A stretch of 64,000 nt of DNA from the NCBI RefSeq assembly GCF_020860705.1, contig NZ_JAJBTT010000028.1, positions 1-64,000 on the forward strand, given 5' to 3'. Origin of the DNA: Akkermansia sp. Its GTDB lineage: Bacteria; Verrucomicrobiota; Verrucomicrobiia; Verrucomicrobiales; Akkermansiaceae. Position 1 is the first letter of the stretch. Every line of letters starts with the position of its first letter. The notes under the pieces are model-generated. The model was given only the letters and a program-made list of their open reading frames with translations. It was not told where the DNA came from and made no database searches. The position numbers and the translations under genes were made by a program. This document shows, piece by piece, positions 1 to 11,930 of the stretch.

Positions 1-75
1 CCTTTTCCCTCTTTAGACGACAGTAACGGAGTTGCCGGGTTTTCTTACGGGAGGGTTTTTATTATTTTTCTATTT

Positions 76-1044
76 ATGAAAAGCTCATTCCGGATTGGTA
101 TCATTTGCACTGTCTGCTGCCTGGGGAACATTCCTCTCTCGTCTGCTGTACAAACAGTCAATATAGGCTCCACTTTTTCATGCACCTTCCTGGATTCCGG
201 GGACCAGGGATTTTTTGATTCGGCGAGTACCCATAACTGGACCCAGGATCAGATAGACTCTGCCATACGGGCGTTGACCACATGGGATAGCTTAATTGAG
301 TCCACCCCGGGCAGAACACTTAACGTAGGCCTCACCTGGTACGACGGAGCCAATTCCTCCACTCTTGCCTCCGCCTATTCCCCTTATTCCTACTATTTGT
401 CAAACGTGCCGCAACAGGTTTCCACACGGGCGGAGTCCGTCTGGCGCGATGGGGTCACGAGTACTACCACAGGCTACGATATTTACATCCAGTGCAATAC
501 CTTTCATTTGAATTCTCTTTATTATGAGGCCGCCTTATCGGCGGAGCATACGGGAAAATATGATTTTCAAAGCATCCTGACCCATGAGGTGGGACATACC
601 GTAGGGTTTCTTTCCCTGGCGACACAAACCGGCACTTTCCAGGTCCAGTCCGGAAATGATCCAAAAGCCTACAGCACCATGCTGTATACCAGGTACGATT
701 CCCTGTTAACCAACCAGGAAGGCCAATCCATCGTGGAGAAGGCCGGCAACGGGAATACGGCATTTACACTTGGAGAAACCCTGTCCCTGGGCGATACGGG
801 GCTCACCGCCTATAACCCCACCACCTGGCAGCCAGGGTCCAGCATGGCCCACATTGACAGCGCGAGCGATCCGGACGCCCTCATGCAGTATTCCATTTTA
901 CCGGATACCTACCACCGCACCTTGACGGATGGAGAAATGGAATTGATGCGTTCCATGGGCTGGAACATGGTTCCGGAACCCGGCACTGCCACGCTTTCCC
1001 TGCTGGGACTGGCTGCGCTCGCCTTACGAAGACGCCGCTGCTGA
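76..1044 (+). CDS. Secreted PEP-CTERM zinc metalloprotease
   Basis: Predicted 322-residue exported protease. A signal peptide occupies about residues 1-24. The zinc-binding motif HEVGHTVGF lies at about residues 171-179 and a downstream segment containing DALMQYS could supply the Met-turn of a metzincin-like fold. The C-terminus is VPEPGTATLSLLGLAALALR followed by an Arg-rich tail, the usual PEP-CTERM sorting signal (motif, membrane helix, basic end). The family is known for exported proteins retained at or processed in the envelope. The substrate is unknown; host or mucin protein is an inference from the probable niche. Only 75 bases of the window lie upstream, so operon membership on the left cannot be judged. 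Confidence 0.8.
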   Translation: MKSSFRIGIICTVCCLGNIPLSSAVQTVNIGSTFSCTFLDSGDQGFFDSASTHNWTQDQIDSAIRALTTWDSLIESTPGRTLNVGLTWYDGANSSTLASAYSPYSYYLSNVPQQVSTRAESVWRDGVTSTTTGYDIYIQCNTFHLNSLYYEAALSAEHTGKYDFQSILTHEVGHTVGFLSLATQTGTFQVQSGNDPKAYSTMLYTRYDSLLTNQEGQSIVEKAGNGNTAFTLGETLSLGDTGLTAYNPTTWQPGSSMAHIDSASDPDALMQYSILPDTYHRTLTDGEMELMRSMGWNMVPEPGTATLSLLGLAALALRRRRC

Positions 1045-1124
1045 CGGTTTCCTTTCCCGGATTTTCCTTTCACACCGGCCAGGCGGCAGTTTCCCTTTGG
1101 CCACCTGGGAAGGGATTAATATCA

Positions 1125-1154
1125 GAAGGGCGCTCCTGTCAGGGAACGCCCTTC
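1125..1154 (-). terminator. Terminator-like hairpin between the protease and clpB
   Basis: GAAGGGCG pairs with CGCCCTTC over a 14-base loop. It lies between two convergent genes, 42 bases past the clpB stop. The plus side is followed by a short T run (ggttttt), so it may serve both directions. Confidence 0.6.
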
Positions 1155-1195
1155 ACGGTTTTTCCGGCAGCACACCGGAAAAGCAGCCTTTTCAG

Positions 1196-3778
1196 TTATT
1201 TCTTTTCCTTGGTAAAGTCAAGCTTGCCGCCCTTTTCCCTCACCACGATTTCCGTTCCTTCCGGGAAGTCGCCTTCCAGAAGTTTAAGGCTGAGGGGGTC
1301 CAGCAGGTCGTGCTGGATGGCGCGCTTGAGCGGACGGGCGCCATAGACGGGGTCAAAGCCATGGTCCGCCACCAGAGCCGTAGCCTCCGGAGTCATGCGC
1401 AGGAACAGGCCCTTGGCTTCCAGGCGCTTGCGGACACGCTGAAGCTGAATGTCCACAATGCCTTTGAGTTCTTCCGCCGTCAAGCGGTCAAAGATGATGA
1501 TTTCATCAATGCGGTTCAGGAATTCCGGGCGGAAGTGGCCGCGCAAGGCTTCCATGGCCTTGGCTTCCCGCTGTTCCGCGTTGGATTCATTCAGGATGTA
1601 CTGGCTTCCGATGTTGGAAGTCATGATGATGACCGTGTTGCGGAAGTCCACCGTACGGCCCTGCCCGTCCGTGATGCGGCCGTCATCCAAGACCTGCAGA
1701 AGCACGTTGAAAACGTCCGGATGGGCCTTTTCAATTTCATCAAAGAGGACCACGCAGTACGGACGGCGGCGCACGGCTTCAGAAAGCTGGCCGCCTTCTT
1801 CATAACCCACATATCCGGGAGGCGCCCCGATCAGGCGCGCCACGGAGTGTTTTTCCATGTATTCGGACATGTCTATGCGGATGATGGCGTTTTCACTATC
1901 AAAGAGGAATTCCGCCAGCGCCTTGCTGAGTTCCGTCTTGCCCACGCCTGTGGGCCCCAGGAACAGGAAAGAGCCGATGGGCCTGTTTTCATCCTGCAAT
2001 CCCGCACGGGCGCGCCGCACAGCGTCGGAGACGGCCTTGACGGCCTGTTTCTGCCCGATCACGCGGGCGCCCAGCCGTTCTTCCATGTGCACCAGCTTGG
2101 CGCGTTCCCCTTCCTGCAGGCGTGCGGCGGGAATGCCGGTCCAGGTGGCCACCACCTTGGCGATGTCCCCTTCCGTGACTTCCTCCTTCAGCAGGCCTCC
2201 GTCCTCCCGCTGCATCTTATTAAGCTTTTCCTTGCCTTCCGCCAGGGAGCGTTCGGCGGCCGGAAGCTCACCGTACGTGATTTCGGAGGCACGGGTCAGA
2301 TCCCCCATGCGCTTGGCCCTTTCGCTTTCCAGCTTGAGGGCTTCTATTTTTTCCTGTTCCACGCGGACTGCATCCAGAACGGCTTTTTCACTCTTCCATT
2401 TGGCAATCATGGATCCGGATTTTTCCTTCAGGTCAGCCAGATCCTTGGTGATTTTTTCCAGCCGCGCCTTGCTGTCGGCATCCTCCTCCTTCGCCAAGGC
2501 CTGGCGTTCCATTTCCAGCTGCATGGCCTCGCGTTCAATCTGGTCGATCTCCGTGGGCATGGAGTCCAGCTCAATCTTGAGCCTGGCCGCCGCTTCGTCC
2601 ACCAGGTCCACCGCCTTGTCAGGCAGGAAACGGTCGGAAATATAGCGGTCGGAAAGGGTCGCCGCGGCCACGATGGCGGCGTCCGTAATGCGCACGCCAT
2701 GGTGGACTTCATAACGTTCCTTCAGGCCGCGCAGAATGGCGATGGTGTCTTCCACGCTGGGTTCCGAGACCATGACGGGCTGGAACCGGCGTTCCAGGGC
2801 CGCATCCTTCTCAATGTATTTGCGGTATTCGTCCAACGTCGTCGCGCCGATGGTCCGCAGTTCACCGCGCGCCAGCGCGGGCTTGAGGAGGTTGGAGGCG
2901 TCCACCGCCCCTTCACTGGCGCCAGCGCCCACAATGGTATGCAGTTCGTCAATGAACAGGATGATTTCACCGTTGGAGTCCGTCACTTCCTTGAGGAAGG
3001 ATTTCAAACGTTCTTCAAATTCCCCGCGGTACTTGGCCCCGGCAAGCATGGAGCCGATGTTCAGGGAGACAATGCGCTTGTTGCGCATGCTTTCCGGCAC
3101 GTCTCCGTTGACAATGCGGCGCGCCAGGCCTTCCGCAATGGCGGTCTTGCCCACGCCGGGCTCCCCGATAAGCACGGGGTTGTTTTTGGTCCTGCGGGAA
3201 AGGATTTGAAGGACACGGCGGATTTCCGTGTCGCGGCCGATAACGGGGTCAATCTTGCCGGCGCGGGCGCGGGCCGTCAGGTCCGTGCCGTATTTTTCCA
3301 GCGTCTGGTACTTCCCTTCCGGATTGTCGTCCGTCACGCGCTGATTGCCGCGCACTTCCTTCATGGCGGCCAGGTAATTGTCCTTGGTCAGGCCAAAGGT
3401 GTCCGTCAGCTGGTGCACCTTGTTCTGGGAGTCCAGGGCCCCCAGCATGAAGTGCTCCACGCTGAGATAGTCGTCCTTGAGTTTTTTGCGCTCTTCTTCC
3501 GCGGCGTGCATCACCGTAGCCAGGTCCCGCCCCATCTGGGGCTGCGTGGTAGATCCGCTCTGCGTGGGCTCATGGGCCACTTCCCGCTGGGCCGCCTGTA
3601 AAAGCAGCCCCGGATCACAGGAGGCCTTCCGGAGAATGGGAGAGAGAATACCGCCTTCCTGCTCCAGCAGCGCTACTAAAACGTCCAGAGAGGAAATTTC
3701 CGGCTTCCCGAGCCGCCCGGCGGTTTGTTGCGCCTGCATCAGCGCTTCCTGAAATTTTGTTGTTAGATTGTTAAGCAT
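1196..3778 (-). CDS. clpB: ATP-dependent disaggregase ClpB
   Basis: Hexameric AAA+ chaperone that threads aggregated proteins through its pore together with DnaK; cytoplasmic. The 860-residue protein has a Clp N domain, a first ATPase module with Walker [10 protein letters not shown] and Walker [10 protein letters not shown], a long charged coiled-coil middle domain (about 400-530), and a second module with GPTGVGKTE and [13 protein letters not shown], all in the normal order and at normal length. The ORF track begins 12 codons upstream, but the family normally starts at [13 protein letters not shown], so the ATG at 3778 was chosen. Monocistronic. No CIRCE element is visible; a small hairpin (3824-3843) lies just upstream. 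Confidence 0.97.
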   Translation of the reverse strand: MLNNLTTKFQEALMQAQQTAGRLGKPEISSLDVLVALLEQEGGILSPILRKASCDPGLLLQAAQREVAHEPTQSGSTTQPQMGRDLATVMHAAEEERKKLKDDYLSVEHFMLGALDSQNKVHQLTDTFGLTKDNYLAAMKEVRGNQRVTDDNPEGKYQTLEKYGTDLTARARAGKIDPVIGRDTEIRRVLQILSRRTKNNPVLIGEPGVGKTAIAEGLARRIVNGDVPESMRNKRIVSLNIGSMLAGAKYRGEFEERLKSFLKEVTDSNGEIILFIDELHTIVGAGASEGAVDASNLLKPALARGELRTIGATTLDEYRKYIEKDAALERRFQPVMVSEPSVEDTIAILRGLKERYEVHHGVRITDAAIVAAATLSDRYISDRFLPDKAVDLVDEAAARLKIELDSMPTEIDQIEREAMQLEMERQALAKEEDADSKARLEKITKDLADLKEKSGSMIAKWKSEKAVLDAVRVEQEKIEALKLESERAKRMGDLTRASEITYGELPAAERSLAEGKEKLNKMQREDGGLLKEEVTEGDIAKVVATWTGIPAARLQEGERAKLVHMEERLGARVIGQKQAVKAVSDAVRRARAGLQDENRPIGSFLFLGPTGVGKTELSKALAEFLFDSENAIIRIDMSEYMEKHSVARLIGAPPGYVGYEEGGQLSEAVRRRPYCVVLFDEIEKAHPDVFNVLLQVLDDGRITDGQGRTVDFRNTVIIMTSNIGSQYILNESNAEQREAKAMEALRGHFRPEFLNRIDEIIIFDRLTAEELKGIVDIQLQRVRKRLEAKGLFLRMTPEATALVADHGFDPVYGARPLKRAIQHDLLDPLSLKLLEGDFPEGTEIVVREKGGKLDFTKEKK

Positions 3779-3823
3779 GGTATGTTGGTAATTTAGACAT
3801 AAGAATACCTGCAAGCGTTGAAT

Positions 3824-3853
3824 GGGAAAACAGGAATTTTCCCGTTATCCACA
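3824..3853. promoter_or_regulatory. Hairpin and single DnaA-box-like site upstream of clpB
   Basis: GGGAAAA and TTTTCCC are separated by 6 bases (3824-3843), immediately followed by TTATCCACA (3845-3853), a perfect DnaA box. The site lies in the divergent region between clpB and the alpha-galactosidase gene. A role in clpB control is only a guess; one isolated DnaA box can occur by chance. Confidence 0.3.
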
Positions 3854-3965
3854 TTTTTTTTGACGCGTCATATTTTGTATCATATGATTCCTCACTTCGC
3901 CTATTCTAAAGAATCCGCTCTTGATCCGCATCCCTTATTTTCCCATTACCATTTCTTCTTGCTCC

Positions 3966-5573
3966 ATGATCCGCATTCACTTCCTTCCGTTGCTTTGCGC
4001 CGCCTTGCTTCTGGCCCGGACAGACGCCTTCGGCGGCGAGATGCCTTCCCCCTATCCGGCTCCTGAATCCGGAATCCGCCTGACTCCCCCCGAATCAGCG
4101 GCTCCGTTCCTCAATGAACCACGGCTTTTCGGAGCCCGGCCCGGCTCTCCCATTCAGTTCGCTATCTGCGCCAGCGGAGAACGCCCCATGAAATTCGCCG
4201 CCGCCAACCTTCCCCCCGGCCTGAAGCTGGACAGGGAAACCGGCGTGATCACCGGCAAAATCAGCCGTCCGGGAGCTTATACCTTTTCCGTGCAGGCGGC
4301 CAACAGCCACGGCAAGGCAAACGGCACCGTCACCCTCCGCATCGGACAGGAAATATGCCTGACACCGCCCATGGGCTGGAGCAGCTGGTATTCCTACAGC
4401 GGCGGCGTGAGCCAGGAGAATATCCTGAAAACCGCCCGTCTGCTCGTAAGTTCCGGATTGGCCCAGTACGGTTACAGGTACGTGAATATTGACGATTGCT
4501 GGCAAGGCGCCAGGGGCGGCAAATACCGCGCCATCCAGCCCAACAAACGTTTTCCGGACATGAAGGCCATGTGCCGGGAAATCCATACCCTGGGACTGAA
4601 AGCAGGCATTTATTCAACTCCGTGGATGGGCACTTATGCCGGCTACATAGGCTCCTCCTCCCCCAATCCCCAGGGGGATTATTCCTCCCTGGCCCTTCCG
4701 GAAAACAAACGTCCGCAGCCGGACCAGCTGTTTGGAAACTGTCCGGGTTCCCAACGGCTGGGAGCCGCCAAAGTCGGCCCCGTCTGGATGGTCACCCAGG
4801 ATGCCAGACAGTGGGCGGAATGGGGTTTTGATTATATCAAGATGGACTGGTACCTGATCGACGTGCCAAATACGGAAAGAATCGCCGCGGATTTGAAAAA
4901 AAGCGGCAGGGATATCGTATTGAGCGTCTCCAATTCCACCCCGTTTGAGATTGCCGCCCCCATCAGCAGGCTGACCAACGTATGGCGCACCACAGGGGAC
5001 ATTGAAGACCACTGGGGCAGTTTGAAAAAGATTGCTTCTTCCCAGGAAAAATGGCAGCCCTACACCAGGCCGGGACATTGGAATGATCCGGACATGCTCC
5101 AAATCGGCCGTCTGGGCCAGGTTGGGAAAGCCAACACCACATTCAAACCCACGCGCCTGACGCCGGATGAACAGTATTTCCAAATGTCGTTCTGGGCCAT
5201 GGTGTCCGCTCCGCTGATTATTTCATGCGATCTGGAGCATCTGGACGATTTCACCCGGGGCATCCTGTGCAACCGGGAGGTGATCGCCGTCAACCAGACG
5301 TTTTACGGCCCGTCGGAAAAGGTCTTATCCCAAAACGGATGTGAAGTCTGGCTCAAACCGCTGGGAAAAAACCGCACCGCCGTTGGTTTTTTCAATACGG
5401 GCAATGACCGCCAAACCATTAACGTTCCCCTTTCCGGCCTCAGGCTCAAGTCTCCGCAAAACGTCCGCGATTTGTGGAAGCAGGAGGACGCAGGCACCGT
5501 AAGCCGGGAAATGAACGTACAGGTTAATCCGCACGGAGCGGCCCTGTTCCTTCTGGAGGGTAAAAATAAATAA
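3966..5573 (+). CDS. Secreted alpha-galactosidase, GH27
   Basis: Predicted to release terminal alpha-linked galactose from glycans outside the cytoplasm. The 535-residue protein has a signal peptide (MIRIHFLPLLCAALLLA), a putative Ig-like module (about residues 40-115, with LPPGLKLDRETGVITGK), then a GH27 barrel that starts MGWSSWYSY and contains VNIDDCW. KMDW holds the expected nucleophile Asp and GHWNDPDML the expected acid/base region. A C-terminal beta domain ends the protein. The track start at 3921 places a non-signal sequence first, so the internal ATG at 3966 was preferred. Targets could be blood-group B or other alpha-Gal epitopes of mucin; this is inference from the family. Confidence 0.9.
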   Translation: MIRIHFLPLLCAALLLARTDAFGGEMPSPYPAPESGIRLTPPESAAPFLNEPRLFGARPGSPIQFAICASGERPMKFAAANLPPGLKLDRETGVITGKISRPGAYTFSVQAANSHGKANGTVTLRIGQEICLTPPMGWSSWYSYSGGVSQENILKTARLLVSSGLAQYGYRYVNIDDCWQGARGGKYRAIQPNKRFPDMKAMCREIHTLGLKAGIYSTPWMGTYAGYIGSSSPNPQGDYSSLALPENKRPQPDQLFGNCPGSQRLGAAKVGPVWMVTQDARQWAEWGFDYIKMDWYLIDVPNTERIAADLKKSGRDIVLSVSNSTPFEIAAPISRLTNVWRTTGDIEDHWGSLKKIASSQEKWQPYTRPGHWNDPDMLQIGRLGQVGKANTTFKPTRLTPDEQYFQMSFWAMVSAPLIISCDLEHLDDFTRGILCNREVIAVNQTFYGPSEKVLSQNGCEVWLKPLGKNRTAVGFFNTGNDRQTINVPLSGLRLKSPQNVRDLWKQEDAGTVSREMNVQVNPHGAALFLLEGKNK

Positions 5574-5660
5574 CTGCCCGGACCTGGAGAATGATGCGGA
5601 ACCAAGGCTCCGGCTGGCGCCGGGCGATTTTTCCGCCAGGGTATTCTCCAGGCCGGGCAG
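5574..5660. terminator. Large nested inverted repeat between convergent genes
   Basis: CTGCCCGGACCTGGAGAAT (5574-5592) is the complement of ATTCTCCAGGCCGGGCAG (5643-5660) apart from one extra A. A smaller hairpin (GCTCCGGCTGGCGCCGGGC then a T run) sits inside. It fills the gap between the alpha-galactosidase and kdpC stop codons and probably ends transcription in both directions. Confidence 0.55.
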
Positions 5661-5676
5661 GAATAATTACATCCCA

Positions 5677-6243
5677 CTAATCACGGGGCAATTTATCCAG
5701 GGCGGCGTTGAGAGTCATCACGTTGATTACGTTTTCCCCCAGAATGCCGCCATGGTGGAAATGGCCGGCTACCAGCTCCCGGACCTTCGCCGGGGCCAGG
5801 CCACGGGCCGCAGCCACGCGGACTACCTGGAATTCCGCGGCTTCCGGGGAAATGAAGGATTCCAGTCCGCTTCCGGAAGCAAACAGGAGATCCGCAGGAA
5901 CAGGGGTTTCCGCAGGAAGTCCGTGGGCTTTCAGCAAGGCGCTCCTGCGTTCCGCCACCGTCTTCACCAGTTCCCCGGAGGTCCAGGAAAGGTTGCTGGC
6001 TCCGGAAGGCATGGTGGCGTAATCCCCGGCGGAAGGCCTGGGCCAGAAGTACCTGGCGGAAGTAAAGGGCTGGGCGATGAGCTCCGAGGCGATCACGTCC
6101 CCCTGTTCATTGCGGATCAGGGAACCATGAGCCTGATGGGGGAACAGGACCAGACTGACAAGCGTGACGGCCACGGGATAAAGGCCGCCGGTGATGACGG
6201 CCAGCGCCAGAAACAGGCGCAGATTGGGAAATGTCCATTTCAT
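5677..6243 (-). CDS. kdpC: Potassium-transporting ATPase subunit C
   Basis: Small single-span subunit that stabilises the KdpFABC complex in the inner membrane. The 188-residue protein has one N-terminal transmembrane helix (LRLFLALAVITGGLYPVAV) and the family's conserved periplasmic part with SARYFWPRPSAGDY and ASNLSWTSGELV. Normal length. It is the last gene of kdpABC, 29 bases after the kdpB stop, and shares the convergent terminator region with the alpha-galactosidase gene. Confidence 0.95.
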   Translation of the reverse strand: MKWTFPNLRLFLALAVITGGLYPVAVTLVSLVLFPHQAHGSLIRNEQGDVIASELIAQPFTSARYFWPRPSAGDYATMPSGASNLSWTSGELVKTVAERRSALLKAHGLPAETPVPADLLFASGSGLESFISPEAAEFQVVRVAAARGLAPAKVRELVAGHFHHGGILGENVINVMTLNAALDKLPRD

Positions 6244-6272
6244 AATGATTCAACAGGTTGATTTTTAATTGT

Positions 6273-8384
6273 TCAGACGAGGTGCAAGGCAGTGACGGCC
6301 ATGTCAATGAGCTTGATGCCGAGGAAAGGCGCCACCAGACCGCCCACGCCGTAAATGAGGATGTTGCGCTTCAGCAGGGATGAGGCTCCCGCCGGGCGGT
6401 AGGAGACCCCCTTCAAAGCCAGCGGAATCAGCGCTACGATGATCAGGGCGTTGAAGATAACGGCGCTGAGAATCGCGCTTTGCGGGGAGTGCAGCCCCAT
6501 GACGTTCAGGGCGGAAAGCGGCCCCATGGCCATGCCGTCAGCCACAAAGAGGCCTGCGAACATGGCGGGGATGATGGCGAAGTACTTGGCGACGTCATTG
6601 GCAAAGGAGAAGGTAGTCAGCGCACCGCGCGTAATCAGCATCTGCTTGCCTATTTCCACGATCTCAATCAGCTTGGTCGGGTTGCTGTCCAGATCCACCA
6701 TGTTGCCCGCCTCCCGGGCGGCCTGCGTGCCGGTATTCATGGCAACGCCCACGTCGGCCTGGGCCAGGGCGGGCGCATCATTGGTCCCATCCCCGGTCAT
6801 GGCCACCAGATGGCCTTCCGCCTGTTCGTCACGGATGCGCGCCAGCTTCATTTCCGGCGTGGCTTCCGCAATGAAATCGTCCACACCGGCCTCCGCCGCA
6901 ATGGACGCGGCCGTCAGGGAATTGTCTCCCGTCACCATCACGGTGCGGATCCCCATGGCACGGAGGTGGGCAAACCGTTCCTTGATGCCGCCCTTGACGA
7001 TGTCTTTCAGATAAATGACGCCTAAAACGTCCTTCCCACGGGCCACCACCAGAGGCGTGCCACCCGCACGGGCGACGTTCTGCACGGTCATTTCAACTTC
7101 CTGAGGGAAGATCCCCCCCTGTTCTTTCACCCACTGGGCCACGTTTTCCGCAGCCCCCTTCCGGATGGAAACGGCCGGCTGGCCGTCATGGTCCGCAATG
7201 TCCACGCCGCTCATGCGGGTGGAGGCGGAGAACGGAACAAAGGTGATGTAATCCGCGTCCATGTGGCGGCCACGGATTCCGAACTGTTTTTTGGCCAGCA
7301 CCACAATGCTGCGGCCTTCCGGCGTTTCATCAGACAGGGAGGCAAGCTGGGCGGCTTCCGCCAGCTGCTGGTCCTCCACGCCGGGCGCGGGCAGAAATTC
7401 GTTCGCCATGCGGTTGCCGAAGGTGATGGTCCCGGTTTTGTCCAGCATCAGGACGTCGATGTCCCCGGCCGCTTCCACCGCGCGGCCTGAAGTAGCCAGC
7501 ACGTTCCGGCGCACCAGACGGTCAATGCCGCTGATGCCGATGGCGCTCAATAGCCCGCCGATCGTCGTCGGAATCAGGCATACCAGCAGAGCCGCCAGCA
7601 CAGGCAGGGAGATATGGCCGTCTGCGTTGAAACCCAGCGCCCGTGCCGAATCCTCAATGTAACCGGCCATGGCAGGCAGGGAAAATACGACGGCCATGAA
7701 GACAATGGTCAGCGCCACCAGCAGAATGCTCAGGGCGATTTCATTGGGGGTCTTTTGGCGGCAGGCTCCTTCCACCATGGCGATCATGCGGTCCAGGAAG
7801 GTATTGCCCGGCTCCGCCGTGATCAGGACGACGATGCCGTCGCTAATCACGCGGGTTCCGCCCGTTACCGCGCTCCGGTCGCCGCCACTTTCACGGATGA
7901 CCGGAGCGGACTCCCCGGTGATGGCGGATTCATCCACGCTGGCGATGCCTTCAATCACTTCCCCGTCCAGGGGAATGACGTCCCCGGCTTCACACAGGAC
8001 TTTCTGGCCCTTGCGGAGTTCGGAAACGGAGACGATTTCTTCCGTTCCCTTGTCCGTCAGCAGGCGGGCGTTGACATAGACGCGCATTTTTTTCAGGGCG
8101 TCCGCCTGGGCCTTTCCCCTCCCCTCCGCCAATGCTTCCGCAAAGTTGGCGAACAGGACGGTAAACCATAGCCAAAGCGTGATTTGCAGGGTAAAGCCGA
8201 AGGGCTGCCCCGCCGCGATGTCCCTGATGAGCACGATGGTGGCGACCAGGGCGCCGACAGCCGTGACGAACATCACGAAGTTCCTGGACAAGGCGCGCGG
8301 ATCAAATTTGCGCAGCGCATCCCAAAAAGCCGCTTTCAGCAGGGTTTTGTCACACCAGGATTTGTTTTTCTTTTCTTCTTTCAT
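6273..8384 (-). CDS. kdpB: Potassium-transporting ATPase ATP-binding subunit
   Basis: P-type ATPase subunit that hydrolyses ATP to drive potassium import through KdpA. The 703-residue protein carries the actuator loop ITGES, the phosphorylation motif DKTGTITFG (Asp is phosphorylated), KGA in the nucleotide domain and the hinge [18 protein letters not shown], with several membrane helices including the [12 protein letters not shown] segment. It lies between kdpA and kdpC with gaps of about 30 bases, as expected for one operon. No defects were seen. Confidence 0.97.
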   Translation of the reverse strand: MKEEKKNKSWCDKTLLKAAFWDALRKFDPRALSRNFVMFVTAVGALVATIVLIRDIAAGQPFGFTLQITLWLWFTVLFANFAEALAEGRGKAQADALKKMRVYVNARLLTDKGTEEIVSVSELRKGQKVLCEAGDVIPLDGEVIEGIASVDESAITGESAPVIRESGGDRSAVTGGTRVISDGIVVLITAEPGNTFLDRMIAMVEGACRQKTPNEIALSILLVALTIVFMAVVFSLPAMAGYIEDSARALGFNADGHISLPVLAALLVCLIPTTIGGLLSAIGISGIDRLVRRNVLATSGRAVEAAGDIDVLMLDKTGTITFGNRMANEFLPAPGVEDQQLAEAAQLASLSDETPEGRSIVVLAKKQFGIRGRHMDADYITFVPFSASTRMSGVDIADHDGQPAVSIRKGAAENVAQWVKEQGGIFPQEVEMTVQNVARAGGTPLVVARGKDVLGVIYLKDIVKGGIKERFAHLRAMGIRTVMVTGDNSLTAASIAAEAGVDDFIAEATPEMKLARIRDEQAEGHLVAMTGDGTNDAPALAQADVGVAMNTGTQAAREAGNMVDLDSNPTKLIEIVEIGKQMLITRGALTTFSFANDVAKYFAIIPAMFAGLFVADGMAMGPLSALNVMGLHSPQSAILSAVIFNALIIVALIPLALKGVSYRPAGASSLLKRNILIYGVGGLVAPFLGIKLIDMAVTALHLV

Positions 8385-8417
8385 GATTTTAAAATCTGGG
8401 TTGTCAATGGGTCCTCC

Positions 8418-10118
<1,701 letters not shown>

Positions 10119-10231
10119 AACGAAACTCTATACATTTTCCGGCCATGCCGGGTAGTTAACAAGGGGCTTCCGGACATTAAGAAAATGTTAAATTCCCTCC
10201 GGAAGCCCGTTTTTCCGCCACCCATCCACCT

Positions 10232-11008
10232 TTAGAACTCCACTCCCAGGCGGAACCCTACCCAGAATTCGTCACCGGCGTTCTTGCGCCTCAGCACCGT
10301 GGCCGCCTGGGAATAGTTGACGGAACCGGAAAGCGAATAGTGCTCCGCCCATTTCCAGGTGACGCCCAGGCTCCAGTCAATGCAGTTGGAACCGTCCGCG
10401 TAATCCACGTTATAGCCTCCATTGTATCCGTACCGGACCATGGGCGTCACGGTCACGTTTTCCACGGGAGACCATTCCAGCTGGACGAAGGCGCTGTAAT
10501 AGGAGTCAAAATCCTGATGCTCCACCTTCACCTGGGTTTCCGCACCCACGGTCAGCCAGTCCGTTACCGAATAGGAGACCGTGAGGGCCGGATTGGCTAC
10601 GTTGTAGTCTTGCGTAAAATAAAACTGGTGTTCGTACCAGGGATTGACCGTCCAGTTCCCCAAATTCCAGGCGTAGCCCAGCACCAGGTCCAATTCATCG
10701 TAATTGGCGGAATCTCCACCCGCATACCAGGCACTCAACGTGACATTTTTCCAGGAAACGGAGGGAGCCACTTCCCAGATGCCGCTGCCGGGCAGGCAAT
10801 CCAGCCCTTCCGTCACGTATTTGCTGGACCACCCTGAGGAAAGGGAAAAGGACCAGTCACGATCTGTGGAAGGAATGGCGGATAACTGGTCCTTGGACAG
10901 AGGGCGGGAGAATTCCACGGCCGCTTCATTGCCCAGGCAGGCGGTGGTGGACATCATGGCGCAGCAGGCTGCGGCCCCTATTGTTGCTATGGCGTATTTC
11001 ATCTTCAT
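10232..11008 (-). CDS. Outer-membrane beta-barrel protein within the kdp cluster
   Basis: 258-residue exported protein with a signal peptide (about residues 1-26). The rest is alternating short strands rich in Trp, Tyr and Gly (WSFSLSSGWSSKYVTEGLD, VTLSAWYAGGDSANYDELDL) and it ends in a C-terminal Phe (RLGVEF), as outer-membrane barrels do. It resembles the TorF-like putative porins. It sits between kdpE and kdpA on the same strand, so it may be co-expressed with potassium uptake and act as a diffusion pore. That role is inferred from position only. Confidence 0.75.
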   Translation of the reverse strand: MKMKYAIATIGAAACCAMMSTTACLGNEAAVEFSRPLSKDQLSAIPSTDRDWSFSLSSGWSSKYVTEGLDCLPGSGIWEVAPSVSWKNVTLSAWYAGGDSANYDELDLVLGYAWNLGNWTVNPWYEHQFYFTQDYNVANPALTVSYSVTDWLTVGAETQVKVEHQDFDSYYSAFVQLEWSPVENVTVTPMVRYGYNGGYNVDYADGSNCIDWSLGVTWKWAEHYSLSGSVNYSQAATVLRRKNAGDEFWVGFRLGVEF

Positions 11009-11213
11009 AGACGTGTTCTATACGCCCTGAATATACGCACCTTGTTGAAATACGTTAAGTTAAGACAAACCCCGCAAGCGTTATGAAAAAATATAGCCTG
11101 CCCCGTTTCCGCCCTGCTTCCCTCCTGCCATGCGGCGGCATGCCGCTCCTACAGGCGTAAAAACATTCCTGCATGTCTGTACCGCGCCTTTCACAGCGGC
11201 GGCAGGGAAAAAA

Positions 11214-11912
11214 CTATTCGGCGCTGTCCGCCGCAATCCTGTAACCCAGGCCGGATTCCGCACGGATGATGCGGTTTTCCGGGTCGGAATCTCCCAGTTT
11301 CTGCCGCAGGTGCGCAATATGCACCCGCAGGTAGTGCGTATCCTCCTCATGCTGCGGGCCCCATACTTCCCGCAACAGCTGCCGGTGGGTCATCACCTTG
11401 CCCTGGTGGAGAAGCAAAAGCCGCAGAATGTCATATTCCTTGGACGTCAGGTGTATTTCCTCCCTGCCTTTTTCCACGCGCCGGGTGCTGAGATCCACCC
11501 GCACGGAACCCAGCCGGAAGGCGGAGGGTTCCCTGTCCGGCCGGTTCCGGCGCAGCATCACGCGCAGGCGCGCCAGCAGTTCCCTCCCGCTGAACGGCTT
11601 GGTCAGGTAATCGTCCGCCCCGGCATCCAGGGCGTCCACCTTCTCATCCTCCCGGTCCCAGGCGGTCAGAATCAGAATGGGCACCTGCGTCCACTCCCGG
11701 AGCTGCTTCAGCACTTCCAGACCGTTGATGTCCGGAAGGCCCAGGTCCAGAATAATGGCGTCCGGGCGTTTCAGAGCGGTCTCGCTCAAGCCCAGCTGCC
11801 CGTTCTCACACTCCCGGACATGGTAGCCGGCTCCGGCCAGGGTCAGGGAAAGCAGACGGCGTATCTGCCGTTCATCGTCAATAACCAGGATATCTGCGGG
11901 AGGATTGCTCAT
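11214..11912 (-). CDS. kdpE: Response regulator KdpE
   Basis: OmpR-family regulator that, when phosphorylated by KdpD, activates the kdp genes. The 232-residue protein has a receiver domain with the phospho-acceptor Asp in ILDLGLPDINGLEVL, the conserved Lys in YLTKPFSGREL, and a C-terminal winged helix ending REVWGPQHEEDTHYLRVHI. It follows kdpD by 18 bases on the same strand, a normal two-gene signalling unit upstream of the structural genes. Confidence 0.95.
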   Translation of the reverse strand: MSNPPADILVIDDERQIRRLLSLTLAGAGYHVRECENGQLGLSETALKRPDAIILDLGLPDINGLEVLKQLREWTQVPILILTAWDREDEKVDALDAGADDYLTKPFSGRELLARLRVMLRRNRPDREPSAFRLGSVRVDLSTRRVEKGREEIHLTSKEYDILRLLLLHQGKVMTHRQLLREVWGPQHEEDTHYLRVHIAHLRQKLGDSDPENRIIRAESGLGYRIAADSAE

Positions 11913-11930
11913 GGCTTCAGCGGCATGGAA

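Noticed and set aside
1097-3601. 834-residue open frame antisense to clpB
   Set aside because: A shadow of GC-rich codons on the other strand; composition is His, Gly, Arg and Phe rich and shows no family likeness, while clpB is unmistakable.
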